DNA of 64,000 nt from Melioribacteraceae bacterium (lineage in GTDB: Bacteria; Bacteroidota; Ignavibacteria; Ignavibacteriales; Melioribacteraceae): the NCBI GenBank assembly GCA_023230485.1, contig JALNXG010000002.1, positions 62,001 through 126,000 of the forward strand, read 5' to 3'. The position numbers were made by a program, and so were the translations under genes. The notes under the pieces were generated by a model. That model worked only from the letters and a program-made list of their open reading frames with translations, was not told where the DNA came from and made no database searches. This document shows positions 26,087-36,403 of the stretch, piece after piece. Numbering within the stretch: the stretch's first letter is position 1; every line of letters starts with the position of its first letter.

Positions 26087-26129
26087 ACCCCCGAAGCCTC
26101 TTTTAAATGCTCAAATGTCGGGGGTTTTT
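26087..26129 (+). terminator. Rho-independent terminator of the metallophosphoesterase gene
   Basis: An 8-bp ACCCCCGA/TCGGGGGT stem is followed by a T-rich run on the plus strand. It starts 14 bp past the plus-strand stop. The right arm holds the last codons and stop region of the minus-strand protease gene. There is no T run in the minus direction, so it mainly stops plus-strand transcription. Confidence 0.88.
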
Positions 26130-26776
26130 CTTTTTAATAAAGAAATAAATTTTCCCCTATTCATCGTTTTGTCATAAGACCTTGCTAATGCAACTATTCC
26201 AGAAACCATAGCACACGACATACTATGACCAGTTAGTTCACCATATCTATTATTTGGTAATGTAGATACTATTTTTTCTTCTGTATATATATCAGCTTTA
26301 CTTTTATCATTAAAAGATGTAACAGATAAAACTTCTTTATAATTTGCAGGGTAATATGTTTTTCCATCATTTGAAACAGCACCTACTACTATTATATTAT
26401 TTTCAAATGCTCTTTTTATAGAATCTCTTACACAAGTAAAATCTTGACTTAAAGAAATACTTAAATTTATTACATCAACACCATCATCTACTGCATTATT
26501 AATAGCATTAGATATTCCTTTGGCAGTTCCTACACTCTTTACAAAAATTACTTGGTAAATATTTAATTTGCACAAAGGAGCTACTTTTAGAATAATTCCA
26601 GCAATATGAGTACAATGTTCTTTCCCATATTCTCTTGCTCTCATACATGTAGAATATTTATTTATACTTTTACTTATATCTTTATGAGAAATATCACAAT
26701 GAGTATCTATTATAGCTACAATAGTATTTTTACCCTGAGTATATATCCAATCAAAGGGTATCTCAACTATTTTCAT
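26111..26776 (-). CDS. Compact subtilisin-like (S8) serine protease
   Basis: A 221-aa subtilase with a full catalytic set: D24 in VAIIDTHCDI, H54 in EHCTHIAG, oxyanion N136 in GAVSNDG, and S185 in TGHSMSCAM. VINLSIS and YYPANY strands also fit. It lacks a signal peptide, propeptide or C-terminal domains and is shorter than usual subtilases (about 270+ aa), so it acts inside the cell or in the virion. It overlaps the preceding tail protein by 14 bp as the last gene of the tail module. It may process structural proteins or act during entry; both are inference. Confidence 0.85.
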   Translation of the reverse strand: MKIVEIPFDWIYTQGKNTIVAIIDTHCDISHKDISKSINKYSTCMRAREYGKEHCTHIAGIILKVAPLCKLNIYQVIFVKSVGTAKGISNAINNAVDDGVDVINLSISLSQDFTCVRDSIKRAFENNIIVVGAVSNDGKTYYPANYKEVLSVTSFNDKSKADIYTEEKIVSTLPNNRYGELTGHSMSCAMVSGIVALARSYDKTMNRGKFISLLKRKTPDI

Positions 26777-28172
26777 TTAAAGGTTCTCCTTGGTCTATTC
26801 CTGAAAAATTTTCGTTAACTATAAAATTATTTGCAGTTATCCATACTTCTTTTTTACCTCCAAAATTATCTTGAATAGTAACTAATGCTTTAGCTCTTAC
26901 AATTCCACCTAAACATTGTTCTACCCACATACCATCTAGCTTAGATGAAATATTAGAAGGAATACTCCAAACAACTTTTTGCCCCTTTAATTCATCAGGT
27001 ATTCTCCATTTATCATTAACAGGATTGGTATCTTTTTTTAATATAGACACTGAATATGTTCCAGGTTCTGAATAGATATGTTCTATTTCTCCACTTGTAG
27101 TAATATTTTCAGAAGAACCATCGCCCCAATTAACAATAGTCAATTCTACATCAACAAGTATTATTGATTTAACTTCATTAGAGTCTTCAGTAATTAATGT
27201 TTCATAAGTTAAAGAATCAACCTCATCAATTGTTGGATATTTTAATACTCTGTCTGGATTATTTTCTTCAAAATTATGAAAGTAAGAACCTACCGGATAA
27301 ACATTACCATCATCATCACTAAAAGGAGATTGAATTTTACCATCTATTTTATAAGGAATTGAAACTTGAACTTCCAATCCATCTCCAAATATATTTTCAT
27401 CTATATCCCTGTCTTGCCATCCATATAATCTTTCCCAATTTAAATGATTAACAACCTGATATTCTATAGTTGGATATATATAATAAGAATCTTGGTATCC
27501 AAAATCTCTTCCTTTTATTTCATCAATAGGTCCATCAATTAAGCCATTATCCCCTCCACACCAAAAATTTCTAGGAATAATAAAATCAGTATCTCCATTT
27601 TTAGTAAAATCATCAATATTCCATTTATTATTACCACCCTTTAAATAATGGTCTCTTTCTGTTTTAAGTTCATTAGAATAATATTCAATAGAAATTGTTC
27701 TAGCCATATTATTAAAAAAGAAAAAATTACCCTTGCATTCACGAAAAGGTCCAAACGTATGAGCATTGCTACTTGCATCATATTTTATACCAGTTTTACC
27801 AATATCTCCATTTATATATTTATTCTTTCTACTATCCCACGGTTGGATATAAACTCTTCTCCAATATTCCTCAATATAAAAATACCATTTTGGCGTTCCT
27901 AATATAACAACGTTATCTGTTTTATTTGGGTCTTTAGACCTTATAGACCATTCGTCTTCAATAGAAAAATTATAACTTTGAGAACCACTAAAAGCCCTAG
28001 AAGCACCATCTAATTCTGGTTCATGACCAAGCATAAAAAAATGACAATGACCTCTATGTGGTCTTTGATTAGATGGTATCCACCCCCCTTGATTATAAAA
28101 ATTCCAATCTCTAAACCCCCACTGGTCATGATATATTACATATAATGGATAAAATTCTAAATTATCTGACAT
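26763..28172 (-). CDS. Structural/tail protein with a PKD-like domain
   Basis: A 469-aa protein, rich in Trp, Tyr and Asn. Residues ~345-385 form a PKD-like beta sandwich (IVNWGDGSSENI, HIYSEPGTYSVSI). The N-terminal 300 residues match no family I know but are rich in aromatic beta strands, as in receptor-binding or carbohydrate-binding virion proteins. Position inside the tail operon supports a virion role. The PKD domain often mediates protein or glycan contacts. Confidence 0.65.
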   Translation of the reverse strand: MSDNLEFYPLYVIYHDQWGFRDWNFYNQGGWIPSNQRPHRGHCHFFMLGHEPELDGASRAFSGSQSYNFSIEDEWSIRSKDPNKTDNVVILGTPKWYFYIEEYWRRVYIQPWDSRKNKYINGDIGKTGIKYDASSNAHTFGPFRECKGNFFFFNNMARTISIEYYSNELKTERDHYLKGGNNKWNIDDFTKNGDTDFIIPRNFWCGGDNGLIDGPIDEIKGRDFGYQDSYYIYPTIEYQVVNHLNWERLYGWQDRDIDENIFGDGLEVQVSIPYKIDGKIQSPFSDDDGNVYPVGSYFHNFEENNPDRVLKYPTIDEVDSLTYETLITEDSNEVKSIILVDVELTIVNWGDGSSENITTSGEIEHIYSEPGTYSVSILKKDTNPVNDKWRIPDELKGQKVVWSIPSNISSKLDGMWVEQCLGGIVRAKALVTIQDNFGGKKEVWITANNFIVNENFSGIDQGEPLNENS

Positions 28173-28173
28173 T

Positions 28174-28554
28174 TTAAGCTCCTGTAGATGGTGGTTTTGG
28201 TTTTGGTGTTTTAACTCTTGTTTTTATAAACCCAGCGTATCTAGGAGCTATATACAAATCAACACTTCTCAATAACCCAATAATACTAACTTCTGAAATA
28301 AAATCAGGCTTATTAGATGGTCTTCCAGTATGAACAGATACTCCTTCAAATCTAGGTTCTACAATTTTTTCAAAATTCCAAGTAGGATATATTTGTTGTC
28401 CAGCTCCCTTTCCACTAAATATACCAGTCTTATCTATTACTGGAGGATTAACCATACCCTTATATAATTTTGAAAGGTTTCCATAATTATGCATTTGATA
28501 ATCTTCGGCAGTTATTATAATTTTAGGAGAAACTCCAGTAGCAGTCAAACTCAT
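28174..28554 (-). CDS. Small structural protein of the tail module
   Basis: A 126-aa protein with beta-rich segments and a Pro/Lys-rich C-terminus (KTPKPKPPSTGA). It begins 4 bp inside the end of the 1,668-aa protein and ends one base before the PKD protein, so it is co-translated with both. No known domain. Probably a fibre-tip, connector or baseplate piece. Confidence 0.5.
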   Translation of the reverse strand: MSLTATGVSPKIIITAEDYQMHNYGNLSKLYKGMVNPPVIDKTGIFSGKGAGQQIYPTWNFEKIVEPRFEGVSVHTGRPSNKPDFISEVSIIGLLRSVDLYIAPRYAGFIKTRVKTPKPKPPSTGA

Positions 28555-31500
28555 AATAACCTCCAGTAATCAATTTCTTTTACAATTGGGTCATATTTAA
28601 GTAAAATAGGATTCATTTCAGAATTTGTTGCTTCTTTATTACTTGAAGAAAGCCACTCTGACTGAATTAAATATTCTCTTTCACTTAAATCATTAATCAA
28701 TAAAATTCTAATATCATCTATACTAAAATCTGTTTTATTTCTAAACCATTCATATACTCTTCCATCATTCAAATTTATATTTATTTCGTGCAAAGGAGAA
28801 CCATAAACACTACTAGATATATTTTCCAAATCTCCGGTAACAACATAATCAAGTCCACTACTTATTATATTATTCCAATTAATATCATTCCATACAGATG
28901 TTTTTATTTTCCATATATTATCTACTTTTTTATTATAATAAATTCTAATTACTTCTTTACCGTTTATTATATCATTTAATATATATGGATTCTCTGCATT
29001 TTCTATATCTGAATATGAATCATTTAAACAAATTATTTTTGAAGTACTTGAAATTTCTGTACAAAAAACAATTTCATTATTATTCTTCAAAAATACACAA
29101 GGAGTATTAAGGTCATTTTCTCTATGTTCATATAAACTATCATTTGTAAAATTTACACCATCAACGGACACAGCTCTTCTTATAGAACTTGTACCATTAT
29201 ATAATGCACAATAATATATTATAAATTCATTGTTATTATAAATTACAGAAGGATTATAAGAACCATTATTTACACCTAATATTTTTTCTGGATTAGACCA
29301 CTCCCAAGCATTAGATGAAATAGAATGATAAATAGCGTTGCCCTCTTCATTTTTATAACCAGTGTACCAAAGATGCCATATATCACCTATTTTTGCAACA
29401 GATGGGCTGTAAACCGCATAGAATCCCATTCCGTATAAACTATTGTCTCCATGAGGTATTGATACATCATATTCTCCAAATGTTAAACTATCTTTCCCTC
29501 TAGCATGTACTATAGAATTTTCTTTATAAAAATTGCTTTTAGTATACCACATATAGTAATTATTTTCCTCAATAATAACAGCTGGTCTGATTCTCTCTTC
29601 TCCGTATGGGACCCATGACATATTATTACCAGAAGAATTTTCTATACCATCTGGTACATCTGTAGGAAAAGAAACAGAATCCTCTTCCCATTCTCCAATA
29701 TTCTCACTTGCACATTCAATAGAAAATACAGAAACGTTCTGAATTCCTATATCTCCAAACACTTTAAAACTTATTTTTAGATTATTACTATCTTTTGTTA
29801 TAGAGTCAATTATAGCATTAGGTTTTTCTAATGGGGCAGATTTTACTATATTATAAGAAGCAACTCTCCATTTATAGCTGTAAGAAAAGCTTTCTATTCC
29901 ATCAGGAATAATATCTGTAACTGAGTATGTATTATCTATTTTATGATTAATCCACTCTCCAGGTAAATCCTCTTTTTGAATAATAAATTGTGAAAATACT
30001 CTTCTTGAAGAACTGCCTATTGAACTATCAACCCCCTGAGCTACATTCATATTAGAAATTTCTCCACTTGCATCTACAGAATCCCATCTATTATTATTCA
30101 CTTGAATATCACTAAAAGAACCATCACTTGTAGTAAAACTACTAGAATATTCATTAGAACCTTGAATTTTATTACCAAATGAATCATACATAAAATCCCT
30201 TAATGGCTTGCCGTTTTGAGAATCAAATGTATTAAAAAAGTCAATTTGAACTCTATTATATACTTCATATCTCTCTTTATAAATAATAGAAAATTCACCA
30301 TTTATAAAACTATCACTATCAGAAGCATTAGAGATTACCATAAACATAAATCTTCCATCTTCTACATTATTATTATTATATCCATTACAATAAAATCCTT
30401 GGTCTATAAGCCCTCTTCTAACAGCTTTTTCTGTCTCTTTTATTTTTTCTATATGATATGGAAGTTCTACGTCTCTTTTATTATTTAAATCATCTGACAT
30501 AGATAATAATAAATCACCCTTAGTCATACCATTACCCAAAACGGTATTCATCCATATTTGATAACCACTAGGGCTTATCAATATATTATCTTCATAGCAA
30601 GAATAAAGACCAGAAGGAAGAGGTAATGGGCTACTTTTTAAATAATCTATTTCTTGTTCTATTTCTTGTATTTCACCAATATTTACTATTGGATTTTCTA
30701 GTTTTTCAATATTACCTTCTTCATCAATTATAATGGTTTGAACACTTCCATTTAATTCTGTAATCCTTAAATCTGAAATACTTCTTTCTGGGTTATTTTC
30801 TTTAGACCATGATAACACTGGATAAGTTAATCCATCTACAAATTTTGAAGGAATAACTTCCATTTTAACCCTATAATCATTACCAGCTATAAGGTCATAA
30901 CTTGAAGTATCCCAAATTATACTATGTAGATTCTCATCATTTTCTCTATTAGAGGAAAGTTCTTTTTTTATTCCATAAATAGCATCTTCATAAATTTCAT
31001 GAAATACATTACCATCTACACTATACCACATTTTTAATAATTCATAATAATCGTTATTAGAGCTATCAATTCTGTAATTTATTTTTAACTGTTTTGTCCA
31101 CTTATCATATTCTGTAGATATTATATTAGCCGGATTTGGAATACCTTTACTTATATAAAATTTAACACTATAAATCCATTGAGAAGAAGTTTTAGATACA
31201 ATATCAAATTGTCTTATTCTTAACCTATAGTCATATCCACTATCTAATATTTCTTGTTTTGTACTATCCCAAAAAGTATGCCATGAATTTGGTTGAACTA
31301 AATATCCATCAATACTTATATTATATTCCGACATTTCACTCATTACATCAACATATTCCGTATGAGAACCATCTTCAAAAAATTTACATATCTGTAAATG
31401 TATTCTTGTAGTTCTACTCATAGTTGATTGCCAGTGAATAGTATTATAAGAATCCCAACCATTTTGTAAATAAATAATTTTTAATGGTTCGAGAATTTCT

Positions 31501-33557
31501 TTTTTACCAATATTTGTTTTTATTACCCACATTCCTCTTTCCCACCTATTAGTAGGCTGGTCTCTATCTGAGAAAAAATCATTTTCCCATGAACCATATC
31601 CAGGAACATAATTAGATTTTTCTGGAGCTGTATCTTCTATAACAGGAGAAATATGATATTTATCTAAAATATATTCTGGAAAAGGTTTCATTTTTATAGG
31701 GAAGGTTATTTCTGAATCACCTATTATTTTTTTACCAAATGATATACTTCCGCCAAAGAATGGATATATTCCTTTTATATTATATTTATCGTTTACAATA
31801 GTTTCTGCATCTTTTTGAAGAAATGAATCAGAGCCTCTATATTCAATAGATTTGCAATATGGTCCATAGAAAAATTTCTTTCTGCTTTCAAAACTACTAA
31901 TATCTAATCTAAAAAAATTATTTGAATCTACATCGTTTGGAGCAAAAAAATCTTCTAATATTTTATAATCTGAAATTATATATTTATAAGATTTGTGACC
32001 TATTAAATCCTTAAAAATATCAGAAAATCTTGTTCCTTTACAAAGAGAACATGGAGTTCTATGAAAATTATTTCCATCGTTATATAATTCATTTATATTC
32101 CACCCTTTACCGCCACATAAAAGACATAAGTTTTTATCAGAAATTATATGTTTAATAAATCTTACAAAACCATATCTTCTATTATTATCCATATTAATTT
32201 CTCTATTTGTCAACTTTGGGTATCTTCCATTTTCTAATACATAGTGAGTTGTAATCACTAAGTTATCATCCATAGTATCTAAATCAGTTCCTGAAATATC
32301 AGTTTTATTACTTCCAAATTTGACTCCTTGAGGATAAAATATATTTTTAAGACCATAAGAATCCCAATAACTATAAGAAGAAAATCCATTTTCTAAGTTT
32401 CCGTTATAAAATGAAGAGAATGTAGAAAAATCACCTTTTAGTGCAAAACATTTTTCGTTCATTAAATTCTTTTCGTCTCTTAAATTTAATTTTAATGGTA
32501 TTTGAGGAATGCTTATTGAATTTTCTATTTTTTTACCTATATTTAAAAAAGAAGGAAAACTTATATCTATAGCACCTATTCCACCGCTATCTTCTCCCGA
32601 AGTGCTATTATCCATATGAAAATAACCAAAATCTTTAGAATCTGTAAATCCACTATTATCTATAACTTCAAGTGTTATTAAATACTCTCCCTCTACTAGT
32701 TTTTCATCTCTTGAACTTCTCCATGTTATTGAATGTTCTCCCATATTCATAATAACTATTGGGTTTAATAAACTCATTCTACTTTTAGAAAAAGCATTAC
32801 CACCTATATAATAACAATTAATTTGAAATTCTTCATCATCAATATCAGTAATTGTAAAATTAATAATTACATCTTTATACTGATTATTCGTAACATATAC
32901 ACTGTTAATAATTAATACAGGTGGACTGTTGGCACTATTTATAAATCCATTTACTTTCGAATATATACTATAATCCATTCCATCAAAAGATTTTACTCTC
33001 CAATAATATGTCATTTCGTTTTGTATATTTATTATTTTTGATGTTTTTTGAGAGCTTGAATTTCCATTAACATCTTCGTCTACTATTATATCTTCTTGAT
33101 TAAAAAGTGGATTAGTAGATACTTGAATATGATATGACAACGATTGACCGTCTGGGTCATATGAATTATCCCATTGAAGAGTCACACTATCTCTATTGTA
33201 CATTATTTCAACTACATCATCATAAACAAAATAAAAATATCCTGAAGTATATTCAAAGTTTCCATAAGTATTGCTAGATATTGCTATTTCACACCTGCAT
33301 AATCCTAAAAATCTATCTGTCATAGGATTACCTTTTGGGTATTCGAAAAAATTATCTGAAGAACTTACTTCTCCCAAAATAAACAAACCATCACCATTAT
33401 CAATATTTTCAATTTTTATATTATATCTTTTTTGGGTAATATTTTCAGGAAGAGTCCATGTAAAAACAGGAGTACTGGTAGCTATTATATTTGGACAATA
33501 TTTACCACTAGATATGTCATTACCAACCTTTACCTTTAAATCAATAACAGTTGCCAC
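28551..33557 (-). CDS. Large fibre/baseplate protein with FN3-like, zinc and beta-propeller regions
   Basis: A 1,668-aa protein starting at GTG 33557 (AGGGGA upstream). FN3/cadherin-like segments occur near residues ~20-300 (YYWRVKSFDGMDYS). C478, C481, C503 and C506 form two CxxC pairs with Gly spacing (CLLCGGKG, CSLCKG), like DnaJ zinc fingers. Residues ~1310-1500 have four blade repeats like GH43/GH32 propellers (RPAVIIEENNYYMWYTK, YSPSVAKIGDIWHLWYTG, YNPSVIYNNNEFIIYY). The usual first-blade Asp (RDP) is RPA here, so it may bind rather than cut glycans. Likely part of the tail tip or side fibres that recognise the host surface. Confidence 0.68.
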   Translation of the reverse strand: MATVIDLKVKVGNDISSGKYCPNIIATSTPVFTWTLPENITQKRYNIKIENIDNGDGLFILGEVSSSDNFFEYPKGNPMTDRFLGLCRCEIAISSNTYGNFEYTSGYFYFVYDDVVEIMYNRDSVTLQWDNSYDPDGQSLSYHIQVSTNPLFNQEDIIVDEDVNGNSSSQKTSKIINIQNEMTYYWRVKSFDGMDYSIYSKVNGFINSANSPPVLIINSVYVTNNQYKDVIINFTITDIDDEEFQINCYYIGGNAFSKSRMSLLNPIVIMNMGEHSITWRSSRDEKLVEGEYLITLEVIDNSGFTDSKDFGYFHMDNSTSGEDSGGIGAIDISFPSFLNIGKKIENSISIPQIPLKLNLRDEKNLMNEKCFALKGDFSTFSSFYNGNLENGFSSYSYWDSYGLKNIFYPQGVKFGSNKTDISGTDLDTMDDNLVITTHYVLENGRYPKLTNREINMDNNRRYGFVRFIKHIISDKNLCLLCGGKGWNINELYNDGNNFHRTPCSLCKGTRFSDIFKDLIGHKSYKYIISDYKILEDFFAPNDVDSNNFFRLDISSFESRKKFFYGPYCKSIEYRGSDSFLQKDAETIVNDKYNIKGIYPFFGGSISFGKKIIGDSEITFPIKMKPFPEYILDKYHISPVIEDTAPEKSNYVPGYGSWENDFFSDRDQPTNRWERGMWVIKTNIGKKEILEPLKIIYLQNGWDSYNTIHWQSTMSRTTRIHLQICKFFEDGSHTEYVDVMSEMSEYNISIDGYLVQPNSWHTFWDSTKQEILDSGYDYRLRIRQFDIVSKTSSQWIYSVKFYISKGIPNPANIISTEYDKWTKQLKINYRIDSSNNDYYELLKMWYSVDGNVFHEIYEDAIYGIKKELSSNRENDENLHSIIWDTSSYDLIAGNDYRVKMEVIPSKFVDGLTYPVLSWSKENNPERSISDLRITELNGSVQTIIIDEEGNIEKLENPIVNIGEIQEIEQEIDYLKSSPLPLPSGLYSCYEDNILISPSGYQIWMNTVLGNGMTKGDLLLSMSDDLNNKRDVELPYHIEKIKETEKAVRRGLIDQGFYCNGYNNNNVEDGRFMFMVISNASDSDSFINGEFSIIYKERYEVYNRVQIDFFNTFDSQNGKPLRDFMYDSFGNKIQGSNEYSSSFTTSDGSFSDIQVNNNRWDSVDASGEISNMNVAQGVDSSIGSSSRRVFSQFIIQKEDLPGEWINHKIDNTYSVTDIIPDGIESFSYSYKWRVASYNIVKSAPLEKPNAIIDSITKDSNNLKISFKVFGDIGIQNVSVFSIECASENIGEWEEDSVSFPTDVPDGIENSSGNNMSWVPYGEERIRPAVIIEENNYYMWYTKSNFYKENSIVHARGKDSLTFGEYDVSIPHGDNSLYGMGFYAVYSPSVAKIGDIWHLWYTGYKNEEGNAIYHSISSNAWEWSNPEKILGVNNGSYNPSVIYNNNEFIIYYCALYNGTSSIRRAVSVDGVNFTNDSLYEHRENDLNTPCVFLKNNNEIVFCTEISSTSKIICLNDSYSDIENAENPYILNDIINGKEVIRIYYNKKVDNIWKIKTSVWNDINWNNIISSGLDYVVTGDLENISSSVYGSPLHEININLNDGRVYEWFRNKTDFSIDDIRILLINDLSEREYLIQSEWLSSSNKEATNSEMNPILLKYDPIVKEIDYWRLL

Positions 33558-33617
33558 AGTTATTTCCCCTTACTCTAAAATATAGTTTACAATATCTATC
33601 TCCCCACGATGTACAGC

Positions 33618-36401
33618 TTATTGGTCAATACTATAAAATTTCCCACTTATTTCACTAGAAAAAGTTTTTGAGCCAACACTTGTTGCTGATGGATAATCAT
33701 TCCCAGAAGTTCCACATAAAACATAACACACTCTACCATAGAATCTACTTCTTGGAGACACATCAAAACCAAATGGCTGATTTTTCCAATTAGATAATAT
33801 TGTCCTGGCTTCAGTCCTTGTTGGTTTCAGAGAAAATGTATAATTACTCCTTACTTCCATAGCAACTTTATTATAGGTTTCATCTGGAGTACCTTCTTGA
33901 ATATCCCATGGACGATTTACATCAAGAACTTGGTCTATAGTTCCATCACTATTAGTATCATATCCCCTCATTGTAAATGTTATTTGACCCCCTTCAAGAA
34001 TAGCATTACCTTCATTAACTATCTTTACATCATTCCATGTATAATCTGGATATACTGTAGTATTATCAGCTACTATTGTAGAGTCTCTAAAAGATAGACT
34101 TCCATATCCATCATTAGATAATCTTTTATAAGTATGATAATTATAATCAGAAGTAACTCTACAATCTATTGGTACAAAATAAAATTCATCAAATCCATAT
34201 CCAACACCACTATAAAATTCTAAAACACCTCTATCTTTATCTATTGAAAAATTAGAAACAAGTTTACCTGATTCGAAACTTGAAAAATCCCAAGTAGATA
34301 CTTTATCTATCATTTCACCAGATGGTGTTATAAAAATATTAGGGTCATAATAATCTACTAAATCATCATTACCAAGTATAAACATTCTTGTTCTTTCTTC
34401 TTCTGTAATATCTTCTTGTTTTTTATAATAAGTATAATCTGCACTTATTACACCACTGGGCATTATAGAAAAAGATACTGAACCATCATCATAACCAATA
34501 TCAACTTCTGTATCATAATAATCATAAATCATTCTTATGTCATTTTCATAAGATATACCATCTGGATATGTATGAAGCCATAATTCACCATTTTTTTCAT
34601 CTATATCATAGTTTTTAAAAGTAATATCTTGTTTCTCGCTTGATTTTAATTTAAACCCAGAACCTGTTCCAGCTGCATCTGAATAAAATATTAAACATAA
34701 TTTTTCTTTACCAGATATTGTAGGAGTACTAAAAGCACCATAGGTGTCTGCACTAACTAAATATCCAGAAGAAAGTTCCATTACTTGATTACCACTTCCG
34801 GTATATGCATAAATTTCTACCAATTTTGTAGAATCAAGTATTTCATATGTTTTTTCCCCGTTATTTAATATTATTTCCCTAGTAGCTCCTTCGGCACTAG
34901 CATCATATAATACTAAACAATCACCATAGTAAGGAGAAAGATTATTATATGGAGGTCCATAACTATTAGCATTTAAATAAAAGAATTCAAAATTCAATTT
35001 TATTTCTGCTGCTGATGGATTGCTAAGAATCCAATATTTTAAACCAGATGAATAAGAACTTTCTAAATTACTATAATTTTTACTTCCATCATTTGTCCAA
35101 TCCACTGTTTTAGGTCTTCCTTCTTCATCATATACAACATTACCACTACTTAGTTGTACAGCATCATAATCTGCATTACTAACTCCGTTCATTGTTTTAG
35201 CAGTTGCTTCATCAAATTCTCCATATACATTAAGAGGATAAGAATGAGTAGTTGGATAAAAAATATCATCCCATAATCTGGTATATGTGTTTTCTAATGT
35301 TTGTGTTTTTACTACAATTTCTGGTTGACCAAGAGTATTTATTTTCATAACTTGATGGTCATACTCTGAACTTGGTTCTCTCAATAATCTATTTGAACAA
35401 TTAAATATTTTAGTATTCAATCTAATTGTTTTAACTACATTTGTTATATTTCCAGCAGAGTCCCTAAATGAAATAGTAATATCCCTGTCTTGGTCAAAAT
35501 TATAATCAGTTCCTACTAAATAAAAATTTAAACTATTAAAATTAATAATATTTGAAGTTCTATATGGAATCCATACGTCAACATATTCTGAAGACTCAAC
35601 GTCTCCTGATATTTTTATATCTATATCTAACAAATCGTCAGCATAAAATTCTAAAGATATTTCTCTATTTGGAGTCATACTATTGTCACTATTTATCATA
35701 ATGCCCGTATAAATATCACTATAGGTTGTTCCTATTATATTTACATTACAATCCGAAGGATTTACAGTATGTAAAAATGTTTGATAAGAATTAATAGTGC
35801 TTAAATTATAATAATTATCTCTAGTTTGTAATTTTATTGTTCTAGTGCCTTCTGAACCAATAGCTAAAACAAATGAAATTAATTCTTGACCAGAAGTAAA
35901 TTGAGTCCATGAAGAAGGAGCAGTTACACCTTCCCAAATTTTGTAATATGTAGCATCTACTGTATTTTCTACTGGAATACTTAAAGAATATACATTTGAA
36001 TATTGACTAACAGACAATGTTGAAACAGGCAATGTGGTTTTAATATTAAAATAATCAGTATTAACATAATCGGAATAAACACCATTCCCATCATCGAGAT
36101 TGAATCTTATTTGTACAGAAGTGTTAGTAATTGGCAAATCTGCCAAAACATTCCAATAAAAAGTATTTGAACGACCATTTCCACTTGAATATGATAAAAA
36201 TACTGTTTCACTTTGACTGTGAATAGTACCGTTTATCCATACCCCTGGATTTGATTGTAAACTATATTGAAAAGAATTTGGTACAATAGTACAACTTCTT
36301 CCAGAACTGTGATATAAATAAAAATTCACATTAGCAACTGGAGCACTGTTTAAATAAGACATAACCCCTGATAAACTATTTACTGATATTGTGTCTGACA
36401 T
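33618..36401 (-). CDS. Large beta-rich structural protein
   Basis: A 927-aa Ser/Tyr/Asn-rich protein with several Ig/FN3-like stretches in the first ~350 residues (TIKLQTRDNYYNLST, ITISFRDSAGNIT). Near residue ~815, DTNSDGTIDQ matches an EF-hand/dockerin-like calcium loop. It is not assigned to a family. It follows the 371-aa protein after 2 bp and probably forms a tail or fibre part that is held by calcium. Confidence 0.6.
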   Translation of the reverse strand: MSDTISVNSLSGVMSYLNSAPVANVNFYLYHSSGRSCTIVPNSFQYSLQSNPGVWINGTIHSQSETVFLSYSSGNGRSNTFYWNVLADLPITNTSVQIRFNLDDGNGVYSDYVNTDYFNIKTTLPVSTLSVSQYSNVYSLSIPVENTVDATYYKIWEGVTAPSSWTQFTSGQELISFVLAIGSEGTRTIKLQTRDNYYNLSTINSYQTFLHTVNPSDCNVNIIGTTYSDIYTGIMINSDNSMTPNREISLEFYADDLLDIDIKISGDVESSEYVDVWIPYRTSNIINFNSLNFYLVGTDYNFDQDRDITISFRDSAGNITNVVKTIRLNTKIFNCSNRLLREPSSEYDHQVMKINTLGQPEIVVKTQTLENTYTRLWDDIFYPTTHSYPLNVYGEFDEATAKTMNGVSNADYDAVQLSSGNVVYDEEGRPKTVDWTNDGSKNYSNLESSYSSGLKYWILSNPSAAEIKLNFEFFYLNANSYGPPYNNLSPYYGDCLVLYDASAEGATREIILNNGEKTYEILDSTKLVEIYAYTGSGNQVMELSSGYLVSADTYGAFSTPTISGKEKLCLIFYSDAAGTGSGFKLKSSEKQDITFKNYDIDEKNGELWLHTYPDGISYENDIRMIYDYYDTEVDIGYDDGSVSFSIMPSGVISADYTYYKKQEDITEEERTRMFILGNDDLVDYYDPNIFITPSGEMIDKVSTWDFSSFESGKLVSNFSIDKDRGVLEFYSGVGYGFDEFYFVPIDCRVTSDYNYHTYKRLSNDGYGSLSFRDSTIVADNTTVYPDYTWNDVKIVNEGNAILEGGQITFTMRGYDTNSDGTIDQVLDVNRPWDIQEGTPDETYNKVAMEVRSNYTFSLKPTRTEARTILSNWKNQPFGFDVSPRSRFYGRVCYVLCGTSGNDYPSATSVGSKTFSSEISGKFYSIDQ

Positions 36402-36403
36402 AA

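Noticed and set aside
33558..33617. Promoter or terminator in the gap before the 1,668-aa gene
   Set aside because: A TATATT sequence is present without a -35, and no hairpin is visible; AT-rich DNA gives such matches by chance.
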